A DNA stretch of 64,000 nucleotides. Source: Methylicorpusculum oleiharenae (GTDB taxonomy: Bacteria > Pseudomonadota > Gammaproteobacteria > Methylococcales > Methylomonadaceae). Positions 25,261-34,069 of the stretch are shown here, one piece after another. Location of the stretch: assembly GCF_009828925.2 (NCBI RefSeq), contig NZ_WUTY02000001.1, forward strand, positions 4,680,492-4,744,491. Reading direction: 5' to 3'. Numbering within the stretch: the first letter of the stretch is position 1; each line of letters starts with the position of its first letter. The notes below the pieces were generated by a model. The model ran no database searches. It saw only the letters and a program-made list of their open reading frames with translations, and was not told where the DNA came from. The translations under genes and the position numbers were made by a program.

Positions 25261-27315
25261 TCAGACAGCCCACCAGTGGTCGCTGGTCATATAGCGACGG
25301 TTCATTTCCTCGGCGACTTCCTTCAGGGTGTTGGGCAGCAACGTATCATTGGTTTTGGTAGGCAAGGGCATGCGGATTTTCCAGAGTTGACCACCTTCCA
25401 GCAAGGCAAAGGCCTGACCTTTGGGTAAGGCCATGACGGTGGCCGGGGCTATCATCGGCATCTCGGTCACCGAGATCCTATCCTGGTTTTGCGAGGTAAA
25501 ATCGATGGGGGAATGAGGATCGGCGGAATCGTTGACGCCGGAGACTTCCATGATGGTGCTGATGTTGCAGGTATCGAGTTGCGTGGTGAGCATTTCGGCG
25601 GTGGCCAGTTCCTTGACCCGAAGCATGATCAGGGTATTGAAGTTGCCGGCCACCTGCCCGGCTTTGGCTTTGTTGCCGATCCGGGCTTCGACATCGGACC
25701 AGGTTTGGGTATAGGCGGTGACTTGAAAGCCGGAGCCCCCGGCTTTGTTCAGCAAGGGGATAAACTCATCACCGATCAGTTCGTTGAATTCATCGGCATG
25801 CAGGGAAATGGTCGGCAGTGTCTGGGTTTTTTCGGCATCGGGCAGGCCGCGGTCGGTGCCGTGCTTGTAGATTTCCCCGGACACCGAGACCAGATCGGCA
25901 AACATCGAATTGCCGACGGCGGCAGCAACAGCCATGTCCGATAAGGCATCCAGACCCACATAGACAATTCCTTGGCGGCGGATGATCTGCCGCCAGTCGA
26001 TGATGGGCCGGGTATCGGTCAGGTCGGTGTAGTCCGGGGAGATCAAGGCGGCGGTTTTACCGGTGATCAGTTTTTCCATCAGCGGCAGTAAGGAGGCCAC
26101 AATTTTATCGAAGTAGGTTTTGTCGTATTCAAAAGCCGAGCGCAGGCCGTCGGCGACGGCGTCGTAAAAGCCTTGCTCTTTGACATAGCGCACCAGGGCA
26201 ATGACTTCCGGCGAGCGGCCTTTGAGGGCAAAGGGCAAGTCGCGTTCGTTGATGGTGGCGGCCATGCGTTGCACCTGCTGTTCCCAATCAGGCGGTGCCA
26301 CCTCGGGCAGCCAGTGCCGGTAGTAGTCGGTCAACAGCGGTTCGATGTGGGTGATATACCGGGTGATCAATTGATAGTCGGGGCGTTTGCCCATTTTGAC
26401 CAGGGCCACGGCAATCATGTTGGTAAAGCGCCAGGCAAATTCCCGAAACGCCGCCGAGTTGCCTTCGCTGGGCAAGGGATTGGTCAGGCGGGTAGCGACT
26501 TCAGTGATCCGGGAGAAATTGCCGATGGCGTTATAACGGCAGGAGATCTCCGGATAACCCAGATGGAAAATATAGAGGGCTTTGCTGCGGCCGGCGCGTT
26601 TGGCCTCCGCCACCACGCGTTTCATCAGTTCGGCATCGCCTTTGGGATCGAAGACGATGACGGTATCGCCGCGGGCGATATCCTGGGTGATCAGGAGTTC
26701 GGCCAGCCGGGTTTTGCCGACCCGGGTGGTGCCTAACACCAGCATATGGCCGACCCGTTCCCGCACATCCATGGTCACGGTCTGTTCGCGCCATTCCACG
26801 GCATGAATCGCCGCTTTCCCGCCGACCGGCGGTAAAGGCGCCACCGGATTCCACCAGGCTGACCGGTGGAGCAGTTTGGCCAAGCCGTTCAAGACCGGCG
26901 TGTGTTCCCAACGGATTTCCAGACGCCGGGCTAACTGATACAGGGCTGAAGGTTCGATGTAGTGTCTGACTCGAGGATTGAGTGTGTCGCGTAAGCGCTG
27001 GCTGTGTTGTTGCTGCCAGAGGAAGCCTTTACCCAGAAACAAGCGCTGCCGGCTGACCGGGATCGCGCGGGCGGTGATGTCATAGCGCGTCAGTTTGCGC
27101 ATGTTGCGCTGGTAACGCAAGACTCTCCACGCGTCCCGTGTGCGGCTCAGGCCAAACCCTGTCAATAAGGCCGCGGTGGCATAGGCGACCGAGGGCGTCA
27201 TCATCATGGCCCAGGGTGCCAGGCCCGCAATCAGCGCGCAACTGAAGGCGCAGGCAGCTGACCAGAGCTCCACCGGCGGCCGCAACAAGGCTTCCAGCGG
27301 ATACTGCGTCGTCAT
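25261..27315 (-). CDS. traD: TraD-type coupling protein (TIGR03743)
   Basis: The 684-residue type IV coupling protein has two N-terminal membrane helices (about 22-55), Walker A LGTTRVGKTRLA near residues 193-204, and Walker B LHADEFNELIG near 501. It recruits the relaxase-DNA complex to the channel by ATP hydrolysis. The gene overlaps TIGR03765 upstream by 4 bp. It appears full length. No relaxase is present in the window for it to serve. Confidence 0.9.
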   Translation of the reverse strand: MTTQYPLEALLRPPVELWSAACAFSCALIAGLAPWAMMMTPSVAYATAALLTGFGLSRTRDAWRVLRYQRNMRKLTRYDITARAIPVSRQRLFLGKGFLWQQQHSQRLRDTLNPRVRHYIEPSALYQLARRLEIRWEHTPVLNGLAKLLHRSAWWNPVAPLPPVGGKAAIHAVEWREQTVTMDVRERVGHMLVLGTTRVGKTRLAELLITQDIARGDTVIVFDPKGDAELMKRVVAEAKRAGRSKALYIFHLGYPEISCRYNAIGNFSRITEVATRLTNPLPSEGNSAAFREFAWRFTNMIAVALVKMGKRPDYQLITRYITHIEPLLTDYYRHWLPEVAPPDWEQQVQRMAATINERDLPFALKGRSPEVIALVRYVKEQGFYDAVADGLRSAFEYDKTYFDKIVASLLPLMEKLITGKTAALISPDYTDLTDTRPIIDWRQIIRRQGIVYVGLDALSDMAVAAAVGNSMFADLVSVSGEIYKHGTDRGLPDAEKTQTLPTISLHADEFNELIGDEFIPLLNKAGGSGFQVTAYTQTWSDVEARIGNKAKAGQVAGNFNTLIMLRVKELATAEMLTTQLDTCNISTIMEVSGVNDSADPHSPIDFTSQNQDRISVTEMPMIAPATVMALPKGQAFALLEGGQLWKIRMPLPTKTNDTLLPNTLKEVAEEMNRRYMTSDHWWAV

Positions 27316-27803
27316 TGTTCGATCCGGGACCCGGTGATCAGCACCGGGTAATGAGCCAGGTCCAGTTGCCGGGCCAGCGCATCCCCGGCCACCGGGTAAA
27401 TGGCCAGACCGCCGGCGGCTTGTTGCAGTTGCTGTAATTGCGCGGCGGTGGCGACGTTGACGGCAAGACCGAGGGCCTGATGGCGTTTCAGCGCGGCTTG
27501 ATGCACCGCCAACCAGCGCAGCGACAACGGATCCGCGCCGACCATGAAGACCGGCCGCTCCAGATAGCGCCGGTCGAGGCTGCGGGCCTCGACTTTACCC
27601 GGTGACAGCTTGGGACTGGTGACCGGTAACGGCTCGAGATGCACCGCAAAATCCGCTGTCACCGGCGTTTGCACGTGGACGGTGTCCGGCTGATCCGGCA
27701 ACCGTGTGGTGCGGCCGCTGTCATAAATGACCACCGGTGCGCCGACACTGAGCATCGGCACAAGCAAGACGAGCAGACTCAAGGCGAGGGATCGATTGGG
27801 CAT
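27312..27803 (-). CDS. TIGR03765 family ICE protein (PFL_4695-like)
   Basis: The 163-residue exported protein has a signal peptide (MPNRSLALSLLVLLVPMLSV), then PVFMVGADPLSLRWLAVHQA and LARQLDLAHYPVLITGSRIEQ, which are diagnostic for TIGR03765. The frame is open to 27839, but the Met at 27803 gives the signal peptide and is preferred. First gene of the TraD block; a dyad site lies 69 bp upstream. Confidence 0.85.
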   Translation of the reverse strand: MPNRSLALSLLVLLVPMLSVGAPVVIYDSGRTTRLPDQPDTVHVQTPVTADFAVHLEPLPVTSPKLSPGKVEARSLDRRYLERPVFMVGADPLSLRWLAVHQAALKRHQALGLAVNVATAAQLQQLQQAAGGLAIYPVAGDALARQLDLAHYPVLITGSRIEQ

Positions 27804-27871
27804 GGTTGATTCACTGCGTTCGCTGAGAAACGTCCGCATTGTGGATCATGGCCCGCTTAAAGCGAACTCAA

Positions 27872-27896
27872 AACCCTGTTTTCAAAGGCCAGGGTT
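27872..27896 (-). promoter_or_regulatory. Operator-like dyad B upstream of the TraD block
   Basis: AACCCT at 27872-27877 and AGGGTT at 27891-27896 with 13 bases between. The arms extend to AAAACCCT...AGGGTTTT, as in dyad C. On the minus strand it could also form a hairpin, but there is no upstream gene that needs a terminator here because the HU gene has its own at 27985-28018. Confidence 0.55.
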
Positions 27897-27984
27897 TTAT
27901 CGAGTGAAGGTTTGCCAGGAGTATTAGAAAGGCAAGGCGTGTTAAACGCAGGCGGCGCAGGCTCTAAAAGCTGTGAAAACACGA

Positions 27985-28018
27985 AACAAAAACCGGGGCC
28001 GATGGCCTCAGCCCCGCA
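27985..28018 (-). terminator. Rho-independent terminator of the HU gene
   Basis: On the minus strand GGGGC, an 11-base loop and GCCCC are followed by GGTTTTTGTTT, starting 3-8 bp after the HU stop codon at 28023. Confidence 0.65.
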
Positions 28019-28022
28019 GCGT

Positions 28023-28298
28023 TTAAGGGTTAACCGCGTCTTTCAGGTTTTTTCCGGGTTTGAAGCCTGGAATGTTGGCGGCCGCAATAGTGATGGCTTC
28101 TCCGCTTTGGGGATTGCGTCCGGTGCGCTCGGCGCGGGCCTTGACGGCAAACGTGCCAAAACCGACCAAAGCGACTGAATCGCCGGCTTTTAAAGCGGTT
28201 TCGATGGTGTGGAGTAAACCGTCCAGCGCCCGGCTTGAATCGGCTTTGGTTAATTGGGCGTGCTGAGCGATGGCATCGATTAAGTCGGCTTTATTCAT
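28023..28298 (-). CDS. HU-family histone-like DNA-binding protein, 91 aa
   Basis: It has the length and pattern of HU/IHF proteins: [46 protein letters not shown] (in part) and the ending [16 protein letters not shown] bends DNA without sequence specificity. A clear AGGAAC lies before the ATG and it has its own terminator, so it is a single-gene unit. As an element-borne copy it may help package or silence incoming DNA. Confidence 0.92.
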   Translation of the reverse strand: MNKADLIDAIAQHAQLTKADSSRALDGLLHTIETALKAGDSVALVGFGTFAVKARAERTGRNPQSGEAITIAAANIPGFKPGKNLKDAVNP

Positions 28299-28563
28299 AG
28301 AAGAGGTTCCTGAGTGTTAATGAAAAGAGGGTGCGCGTTATTTATAGTAGAGAAATAAAAAATCTTCACGTCCTGAGGTTAATTTTTCTTGGCAACCTGG
28401 GGGCGCTGAAGCCTGTCCTTACCAGGATTTTGGGCTAGGGAGTCGTGTTTCGAAGGCCCTGTTCGCGTTAATCGTAGCTGTCGCCCCGGCACGGATGGCC
28501 GGGGTCCAGAAGCCATGGATGACCGAGCCCCTTGCCCGGCACCTTCGCCAGCCTGAAATACCG
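28299..28563. other. Intergenic region with REP-like palindrome
   Basis: The palindrome CCCCGGC-ACGGATG-GCCGGGG is near 28474-28494, followed by GTCCAGAAGCCATGGATG. This resembles chromosomal REP sequences and may stop transcription from either side. Confidence 0.4.
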
Positions 28564-29157
28564 TTAGTCTTTCAGCGCGATAGTCTCGGCCCGGTCAACG
28601 ATGTCCAGGGTTATTTTACCTTCCTGCGCTAACCAGCCGATACTGCGGTGAATGATTTTTTCTTCTTCCGGAAGCTCCCGCATCAATTTGGCTACCGGGG
28701 TAGCGCCATGGTCTGCGAGGTATTGCCAAATAAGGCCTGCAGTCAGGCCGATACGGTCTTTTACGGTGATGTCCGACGTCGCTACCGGCTCGACAAGCAG
28801 ATCTTCAGCCGTCTTGGGTGCTTTCTGCAGGACATTGGGTTTTTTAGGTGCCGCTTTAGCTGGCGTCACTTTGGCAACAGAAGGCACTTCAATGGTAGCT
28901 TTGGCCTCTGCAGCTTGAACCTTTTTAGGGAGTTTCTGAGCGGGGCTGGACTTTTTAGGCGCCGCTTTAGCTGGCGTCACTTCGGGCGCAGCGGGCACTT
29001 CATTCTTTGTTTCGACCTGCTCGGTTTGAATCTTTTCAGGGGGTTTCTGAGCGGGGCTGGGTTTTTTAGGGACAGCTGTTTCGGGGGTGGATTTTGGTTT
29101 TTTCATAATGAGATAAATAATATAGAGGACAAAAATAACTATCAACACGTCAGACAT
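28564..29157 (-). CDS. Membrane-anchored Lys/Ala/Pro-repeat protein with winged-helix domain
   Basis: An N-terminal helix (MSDVLIVIFVLYIIYLIM) anchors the protein. A basic low-complexity region with near repeats of VTPAKAAPKK and SPAQKLPKK follows, then a C-terminal DUF2582-like winged-helix domain (KDRIGLTAGLIWQYLADHGA and SIGWLAQEGKITLD). The start at 29157 is chosen for its AGGGAGAA. DNA binding tethered at the membrane is possible but is an inference. The repeats resemble histone H1-like tails. Confidence 0.65.
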   Translation of the reverse strand: MSDVLIVIFVLYIIYLIMKKPKSTPETAVPKKPSPAQKPPEKIQTEQVETKNEVPAAPEVTPAKAAPKKSSPAQKLPKKVQAAEAKATIEVPSVAKVTPAKAAPKKPNVLQKAPKTAEDLLVEPVATSDITVKDRIGLTAGLIWQYLADHGATPVAKLMRELPEEEKIIHRSIGWLAQEGKITLDIVDRAETIALKD

Positions 29158-29279
29158 CACGTTTCTCCCTGGCAACAGGGTGATTTTACGCGAGATTCGA
29201 AATCAAAGTACCAGCCAATTGAGGATGATCGTGGAATGCTGGCGATGCGCTGCTGTTGTGTAGCCACTGAGGTTAATCA

Positions 29280-29585
29280 CTACAGCGTATAGTTGGGCAT
29301 GTGCAGGGCTTGTTCTTTGTTTCTGTCGACCAGGCTGCGTTGCCGTTCATCTTCCCAGATGTTGATGCCCTGCTCTTGGGTGATCTGACCTCGCTCGATC
29401 ATCAGGCACAACCCTTCGCGCAGGCCCGCCAGTTTTAAAATGATCGGATCCTGCGGATACGCAGCAATGTGTTTGCGCCAATCATTATTAATGGTGGCAT
29501 CGTGACAATAATCGGCTTGCGCCGGCTCTTGGGCGTGAGCGGCGGTGGCTAATAACAGCAGGTTTAACAGAATGGCCAGTTTCAT
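29280..29585 (-). CDS. Secreted hypothetical protein, 101 aa
   Basis: The ATG at 29585 has GAGGAA upstream and opens a signal peptide ending TAAHAQ. The mature part has two Cys (YCHDAT and EGLCLMIERG) that could form a disulphide, and WEDERQRSLVD near the end. The frame is open further upstream but lacks a signal peptide there. No family recognised; it belongs to the group between transglycosylase and TIGR03765. Confidence 0.6.
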   Translation of the reverse strand: MKLAILLNLLLLATAAHAQEPAQADYCHDATINNDWRKHIAAYPQDPIILKLAGLREGLCLMIERGQITQEQGINIWEDERQRSLVDRNKEQALHMPNYTL

Positions 29586-29632
29586 CGTTGTTCCTCGGGT
29601 TGGAAGAGCGTTAACACGGTCAGCGGCACTCA

Positions 29633-30283
29633 TCAACACCACTGACGTTCGCACGGGATGCCATCGTTGTCCCCATCCATTTTGGTGTTGGGGCAGTTCT
29701 CCAAATAGAAAGTGGCTTCTTCACAGGATGCCATCTCTGAACACCACTCTTTACCCTGACATTGAAACCGAGGTGCTCGTGTCTGTAATGTCGGCAGGCT
29801 GGCTGTAACGGCTTGAGGCGCTGTCTGTTGAGTCAAACCCTGGACTTTAATCCACGCGGCTATGCCAATTGTCACCGCTATCAGGAGGATAACAGGCTGG
29901 CTATTGAAACTTTTGGGGGGTCGTTGCACCTGAGGCCATTGCGATGGCAAGTTGGCCTTGTTTGAAGAGGCTTGGTTTTCAGGGACTTTACGTGGGTTGG
30001 GTAAGTCTTTGTCTAATGGCAGCAATGACCAGGCGTCTGGGCTTATTGTGTCTTCTTTGACACCCGCTATCCGGGCATTGATGGCACGGGTTTTACCGTC
30101 ACGATCAACACTGACGTGATAGAAAATGACATCGCCAACCACAGGTTGTCGGCCCCGGTTTTTAAAGGCGCTAATATGAATAAACAGTTCGCCCTGACCG
30201 GTTTCAGGTTTAATGAAGCCAAAGCCCCTCGCCTCAATCCAGCGCGCCAGTTTCCCTTGTTGCGTACTCATGTTTTGATTCAT
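29633..30283 (-). CDS. Cold-shock domain, membrane helix and excalibur domain protein
   Basis: The N-terminal 70 residues form a cold-shock domain (GKLARWIEARGFGFIKPETG, LFIHISAF) that binds single-stranded nucleic acid. A helix near 131-147 (VILLIAVTIGIAAWIKV) crosses the membrane. The last 40 residues are an excalibur-type calcium-binding motif with paired Cys and DGDNDGIPCE. Such CSD fusions occur in Proteobacteria with DUF1294; a C-terminal excalibur domain is less usual. The protein would place an RNA/DNA-binding domain inside and a calcium-binding domain outside. Confidence 0.75.
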   Translation of the reverse strand: MNQNMSTQQGKLARWIEARGFGFIKPETGQGELFIHISAFKNRGRQPVVGDVIFYHVSVDRDGKTRAINARIAGVKEDTISPDAWSLLPLDKDLPNPRKVPENQASSNKANLPSQWPQVQRPPKSFNSQPVILLIAVTIGIAAWIKVQGLTQQTAPQAVTASLPTLQTRAPRFQCQGKEWCSEMASCEEATFYLENCPNTKMDGDNDGIPCERQWC

Positions 30284-30418
30284 GTCGTTCAGTGTAACGG
30301 TTCAGGTCTTGATCGGTTGATTTAGCTTAGTGCAACTTGCGGGCTTTTTCCGGCTTTTTACCGGGCGTAAAGTCTATGGTCTGGTTACAATGAGGCCCTG
30401 TCCTGTTAACGACCACTG

Positions 30419-31060
30419 ATGAGTAAAGCCATGCCGGAACCGCGATTGTTGTATATCCATGACCCGATGTGCAGTTGGTGCTATGCGTTCAGCACGAGCT
30501 TGCAGGCGTTGCAACGGGATTTACCGCCGGTGATAGGGTTTCATTATGTGCTGGGCGGCCTGGCGCCGGACACCACAACACCGATGCCACTTGAGATGCA
30601 GCAGGCCATTCAGCAAACCTGGCGGCATATTGAAACAACGGTGCCCGGAGTGCGGTTCAATTTTGACTTCTGGACCGCGACCACGCCGATCCGTTCCACC
30701 TATCCGGCCTGCCGGGCCTTATTGGCCGCCAGAGAACAAGGCCCTGACTGTGAAACACAGCTGTTACGGGCCATTCAATCAGCCTATTACCAACAGGCTC
30801 GAAATCCATCGCTGCTTGACACGCTTGAACAATGCGCTGCGGAAGTTGACCTGGATACGGTTGCGTTTGGCCGAGCTTTACGGAGTCCCGAGATTGAGCA
30901 GGCTTTACAGCATGACATTCAAACGTCACGGAATATGGGCGTAACGGCTTATCCGTCGTTACGCTTACTGCATGAGGGTCAGCAGTCGGCGATTACCGTT
31001 GATTATTCCACCCATCAAACGATGCTGGAGCAAATTGCCGGTCTGCTCAATCCAGGCTAA
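30419..31060 (+). CDS. DsbA-family thiol-disulphide protein (CSWC)
   Basis: MPEPRLLYIHDPMCSWCYAF places a thioredoxin-fold CxxC (CSWC) near residue 19; the cis-Pro loop is VTAYPSLRLL near 179. The 213-residue length matches cytoplasmic DsbA-like/FrnE-type oxidoreductases and there is no signal peptide. It is the only plus-strand gene in this part of the module and is divergent from the cold-shock gene. Confidence 0.8.
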   Translation: MSKAMPEPRLLYIHDPMCSWCYAFSTSLQALQRDLPPVIGFHYVLGGLAPDTTTPMPLEMQQAIQQTWRHIETTVPGVRFNFDFWTATTPIRSTYPACRALLAAREQGPDCETQLLRAIQSAYYQQARNPSLLDTLEQCAAEVDLDTVAFGRALRSPEIEQALQHDIQTSRNMGVTAYPSLRLLHEGQQSAITVDYSTHQTMLEQIAGLLNPG

Positions 31061-31092
31061 CCGGTCTCTTTGTAATTTGATTTGGCTTGCGG

Positions 31093-31146
31093 ATCTTCGG
31101 CGACAATTATCCTGTCCGGTTGGCGACAACTATCTTGACCGGTTGA
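31093..31146. repeat. Tandem IS21-end-like repeats (remnant)
   Basis: GGCGACAATTATCCTGTCCGGTT is followed at once by GGCGACAACTATCTTGACCGGTT, two units of about 23 bp differing at few positions. Tandem 20-bp units of this kind mark the termini of IS21-type elements. No transposase is nearby, so this is a leftover end. Confidence 0.45.
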
Positions 31147-31170
31147 TCAATACCTGGGACAACGGTATGG

Positions 31171-31758
31171 TTAATAGCCTTCTGAGCCAAGGGCCTGATG
31201 CCCGCCCTGAACACGGGCCAGCTGTTTGATTACCCGTTGGGCGTACTGTTTGGCCCGTTGCCGTTGGGCGGGCTTTGAGCCGGGTGAATGATAGCGGCCG
31301 ATGGCGCTGGGCCAGGTGCCGGTCTGTTGATAGTGACTTTGAAGGATCTTGGCACCGGTGCGGGTATTGTTGAACGGTTCCAGGGCTTGCCAGGGCGAGC
31401 CCAGTTGCTGCCGGTGATAGCGCCAGTTGACTTGCATGAGGCCAATATCGATCAAATCGATGCCTTGTTTTAAATAGGCCGTCAGTCCCTGCCAGGCCGC
31501 TAAGCGGGTCGGATAGCGTTTCGGCAGGCCGGCTACATTCAGGGTCCAGGGCCAGGGCCGGACTTGGCCGTTAGGCAGTGTTTGACCGCTCTCGGTCACC
31601 GCAACACTGTATAGCACCGCCGGCGGCAGGTGGTGTTCAGCGGCGATGCGTTGATAACTGGCCGGTATGGCCTCATGGGCAGTGCCGGGCTGAAGCCAGA
31701 CACAACACACTATGGGTAGGCTGCGGCCGACCCAGCGGAGCAAGGCAGTTGGGTTCAT
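31171..31758 (-). CDS. ICE-associated lytic transglycosylase
   Basis: The 195-residue exported protein has a signal region (about 8-25). SLT-type motifs follow: YSVAVTESGQ with the catalytic Glu near residue 55, IDIGLMQVNWRYH, and YNNTRTGA-like FNNTRTGAKILQSHY. It cuts peptidoglycan to let the transfer apparatus through. The start at 31758 is preferred because longer forms lose the signal peptide and overlap TIGR03759 more. Confidence 0.82.
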   Translation of the reverse strand: MNPTALLRWVGRSLPIVCCVWLQPGTAHEAIPASYQRIAAEHHLPPAVLYSVAVTESGQTLPNGQVRPWPWTLNVAGLPKRYPTRLAAWQGLTAYLKQGIDLIDIGLMQVNWRYHRQQLGSPWQALEPFNNTRTGAKILQSHYQQTGTWPSAIGRYHSPGSKPAQRQRAKQYAQRVIKQLARVQGGHQALGSEGY

Positions 31759-31816
31759 CGATGGGTTCTCGCGCCGCTCAGTCGGGTCTGTTATGACACA
31801 GCACCGTGAGCAGGGA

Positions 31817-32593
31817 CTATAAGCGCAGCGCTTCCAGTGTCTGACCATGAAGTTTAAAGACCTGCGGCATCGGCCCGAGCCGCTGACGGGTTACTTTGAA
31901 ATAGGTTCCCAGATCGTGGTTCAGGGTGAGAGTGCCGGCTGTTAAGCGCTGGGGATTTAAGTTTTGCTGGTGCGCCCACTGTTTTATCAAGCCCTCATCG
32001 CGTTGGGGCTGGGTATCGACAAAATACAGATCCAGCTGATGGTATTTAAGCGCGGCCTGATGGACGATGCGCTGTACCAGGTTGTCACAGGCCGGGCAGT
32101 GGTTGAGTTGCAGAAAGACCAGGAGCCGATCGCCCTCGGCAATCGTCTGATCGTTAGCTGCCGGGCGCGGCAGGCGGGCTCTGTCGATCAGCGTTTCATG
32201 GGGGTACAGTTTTTGAAAGGCTTCATCATAAGCCTGCTGAAACGCGAGAATGCGCTCGGCATCCTCATGGCGCATTCGCGCCCAGAGTTCCGCATAGTAA
32301 CGGCGTTCCTGCTCGGTTTCCGCATGCGTGCCCAGCACTTCGATCGGTGAAATCGTGGCCGGACTGATGCTGCCACGAAGGCCTTGCATCAGAGTTTGAT
32401 AACGCGTCCATTGTTCCTCGGTGAGTGACCACTGTTGCCGGCGCTGCGAGGCTTCATCAAGGGCTTGGGCTTGGGAGTCTTTATAAGTCAGGACCTGGTC
32501 CTGGGAATCCGCTGCCAGGGCCGGTTGCAGGTCTCCGGCCATAATGGTCATGACGACGGCGAAGACGGTTGCTGGGTGCTGATGGCTTAGCAT
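31817..32593 (-). CDS. TIGR03759 family ICE protein (PFL_4693-like)
   Basis: The 258-residue exported protein has a signal peptide (about 1-27), then WSLTEEQWTRYQTLMQGLRG and a thioredoxin-like C-terminal domain with HCPAC near residue 157. The WSLT...W..Y..LM.G.RG signature is diagnostic for TIGR03759. It is probably a periplasmic redox or assembly factor of the transfer system. Confidence 0.87.
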   Translation of the reverse strand: MLSHQHPATVFAVVMTIMAGDLQPALAADSQDQVLTYKDSQAQALDEASQRRQQWSLTEEQWTRYQTLMQGLRGSISPATISPIEVLGTHAETEQERRYYAELWARMRHEDAERILAFQQAYDEAFQKLYPHETLIDRARLPRPAANDQTIAEGDRLLVFLQLNHCPACDNLVQRIVHQAALKYHQLDLYFVDTQPQRDEGLIKQWAHQQNLNPQRLTAGTLTLNHDLGTYFKVTRQRLGPMPQVFKLHGQTLEALRL

Positions 32594-32603
32594 GGTATAG
32601 GGT

Positions 32604-33434
32604 CTAATGGCTATTCAGGTGGGTGCTGATGGCCAGGGTGTGCAGGAAGCCGGCCGGCGATTTGACGCTCAGCGTCTGCTCAACCGGGTTAATGGCGATG
32701 AGCTGCCAGTCCTGAAGGGTCTGTCCGGTGGTTTTTTCATGCAGTTGCCCGCCCTGGCGCAGGACCGCTACGTGGGTCTCGCCCCATTGATCGATACTGA
32801 CCAATTGGAAGGGAACCGCGACTGTGGCCGGTTCTTTCCGAATGCCGGAGGCTTTAGGTTTCGGCGGGGTGTGCGGTTTGGCTTTGGCGGCGGTCTCATT
32901 TAAAAGGCGGTCGAGCTGGGCAAGCTGGCTGGCCTGGGCCGTCAGTTGCTGCTGCAAGGCGGCGAGTTGAGTTGCTTGTTGGCTGTGCCCCTCCTGTTGG
33001 TGCCTGAGCTGATCGGCCAGCGCGGCTTTGAGCGCGGAGATGTCCTGAGTCAGCATGGCCGTTGGCTCTGGAGCTGCGGCGGCTGCGGCTACGACCAGCG
33101 GATCCGAGTTTGGGCTGCTGGCCGCAACCGGTTTATCCCCTGCTTCAGGCGCTGGCGTGGCCGCGGTTTTGTTCGGTGCAGCAAGTGGCTGACCAGCTTG
33201 TTTAGGGTGGGCTGCGGCAACCGGGGTTTCAACGGCAACCTGAGCATCAGGTGCGGGCTTATGAAGCCTGCCAGACAATAACCCGCCGAGCAGGCTCATT
33301 ACCAGCACACTCAAGACGATACCGCCGAGCAAGAGCCAGTGTGGCAGGGGCTTAAATTGCCCGGCTTGGGCTGCCTGGTTTGGCCGCGAGGGTTGCGGCT
33401 CAGGCATCATCACGGCCCTCCCCGGCTGTATCAA
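32604..33434 (-). CDS. ICE membrane-anchored coiled-coil protein (PilL partner)
   Basis: A short cytoplasmic part, a helix near residues 33-55 and a Pro/Ala-rich linker lead to a coiled coil (about 128-190, SALKAALADQLRHQQEGHSQ and on). A compact beta domain at the end (FQLVSIDQWGETHVAVLRQG) follows. It overlaps the PilL gene by 35 bp and precedes TIGR03759. It probably bridges the inner membrane to the outer PilL lipoprotein; family by context. Confidence 0.65.
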   Translation of the reverse strand: MIQPGRAVMMPEPQPSRPNQAAQAGQFKPLPHWLLLGGIVLSVLVMSLLGGLLSGRLHKPAPDAQVAVETPVAAAHPKQAGQPLAAPNKTAATPAPEAGDKPVAASSPNSDPLVVAAAAAAPEPTAMLTQDISALKAALADQLRHQQEGHSQQATQLAALQQQLTAQASQLAQLDRLLNETAAKAKPHTPPKPKASGIRKEPATVAVPFQLVSIDQWGETHVAVLRQGGQLHEKTTGQTLQDWQLIAINPVEQTLSVKSPAGFLHTLAISTHLNSH

Positions 33435-33969
33435 TGGGCACGAAGCGGATCAGCCGGTTGATTGGGTCTTCGCTGACCAAAAAGTAAGGCGTCACCAGCA
33501 CGGTCAGCGCGTCTTGCAAAGCTATCGGGCCCAATTTGCGATGCACCTCCGGCAGCGGTTTGGCCAGCAGTCGGGCGACATCGGGTCGTAGCACAGCCTC
33601 TAAGCTATAACCACTGCGTCTTAACAGGTAGCGAAGGGCTTGTTCGACGGTGCTGTGTTCCTCCGGAATCGTCACCTCGATGATGACGTGCAAAGGATGA
33701 CGCTGCGGATCCGTCGGGCCTGCGATCAAGGCACTGTAACGCCCGGTTTGCACGCTGGACGCGGGTCGGCTCTTGGCGCTGTTTTGATAAATAGCCAGAC
33801 GCAGGGCAGCGGCTGGTCCGCCACTGATCGCCTCTAAACTGCTGATCGAGGAGGGATCCGGTTTGCTGCTGCGGGCGTGCGGGGGTTGTTGGTAGGCGCA
33901 GCCGACTAGCACTGCCAGTACGGTTGGCTGCACTATCAAGGTGGCAGAATGGCAAAGGTTTGGCTTCAT
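33400..33969 (-). CDS. PilL-like conjugative pilus lipoprotein (TIGR03748)
   Basis: The lipobox VLVGC gives a modified Cys at residue 24. The C-terminal STN/secretin-like domain has VEQALRYLLRRSGYSLE and LPEVHRKLGPIALQDALTVL, typical of PilL/TIGR03748 in PFGI-1-type elements. The frame is open to 34179, but the Met at 33969 yields the lipoprotein signal. First gene of its block; dyad C lies about 100 bp upstream. Confidence 0.8.
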   Translation of the reverse strand: MKPNLCHSATLIVQPTVLAVLVGCAYQQPPHARSSKPDPSSISSLEAISGGPAAALRLAIYQNSAKSRPASSVQTGRYSALIAGPTDPQRHPLHVIIEVTIPEEHSTVEQALRYLLRRSGYSLEAVLRPDVARLLAKPLPEVHRKLGPIALQDALTVLVTPYFLVSEDPINRLIRFVPIDTAGEGRDDA

Positions 33970-34069
33970 GGTTACACTCGCAATGACTCGGGAGCGCCCA
34001 GGACTGGACCTTGAATCTCCGTCATGTGTGAGAGAAGTCTGCCGGGTTGGCCGGTAAAGATACAGGTAA

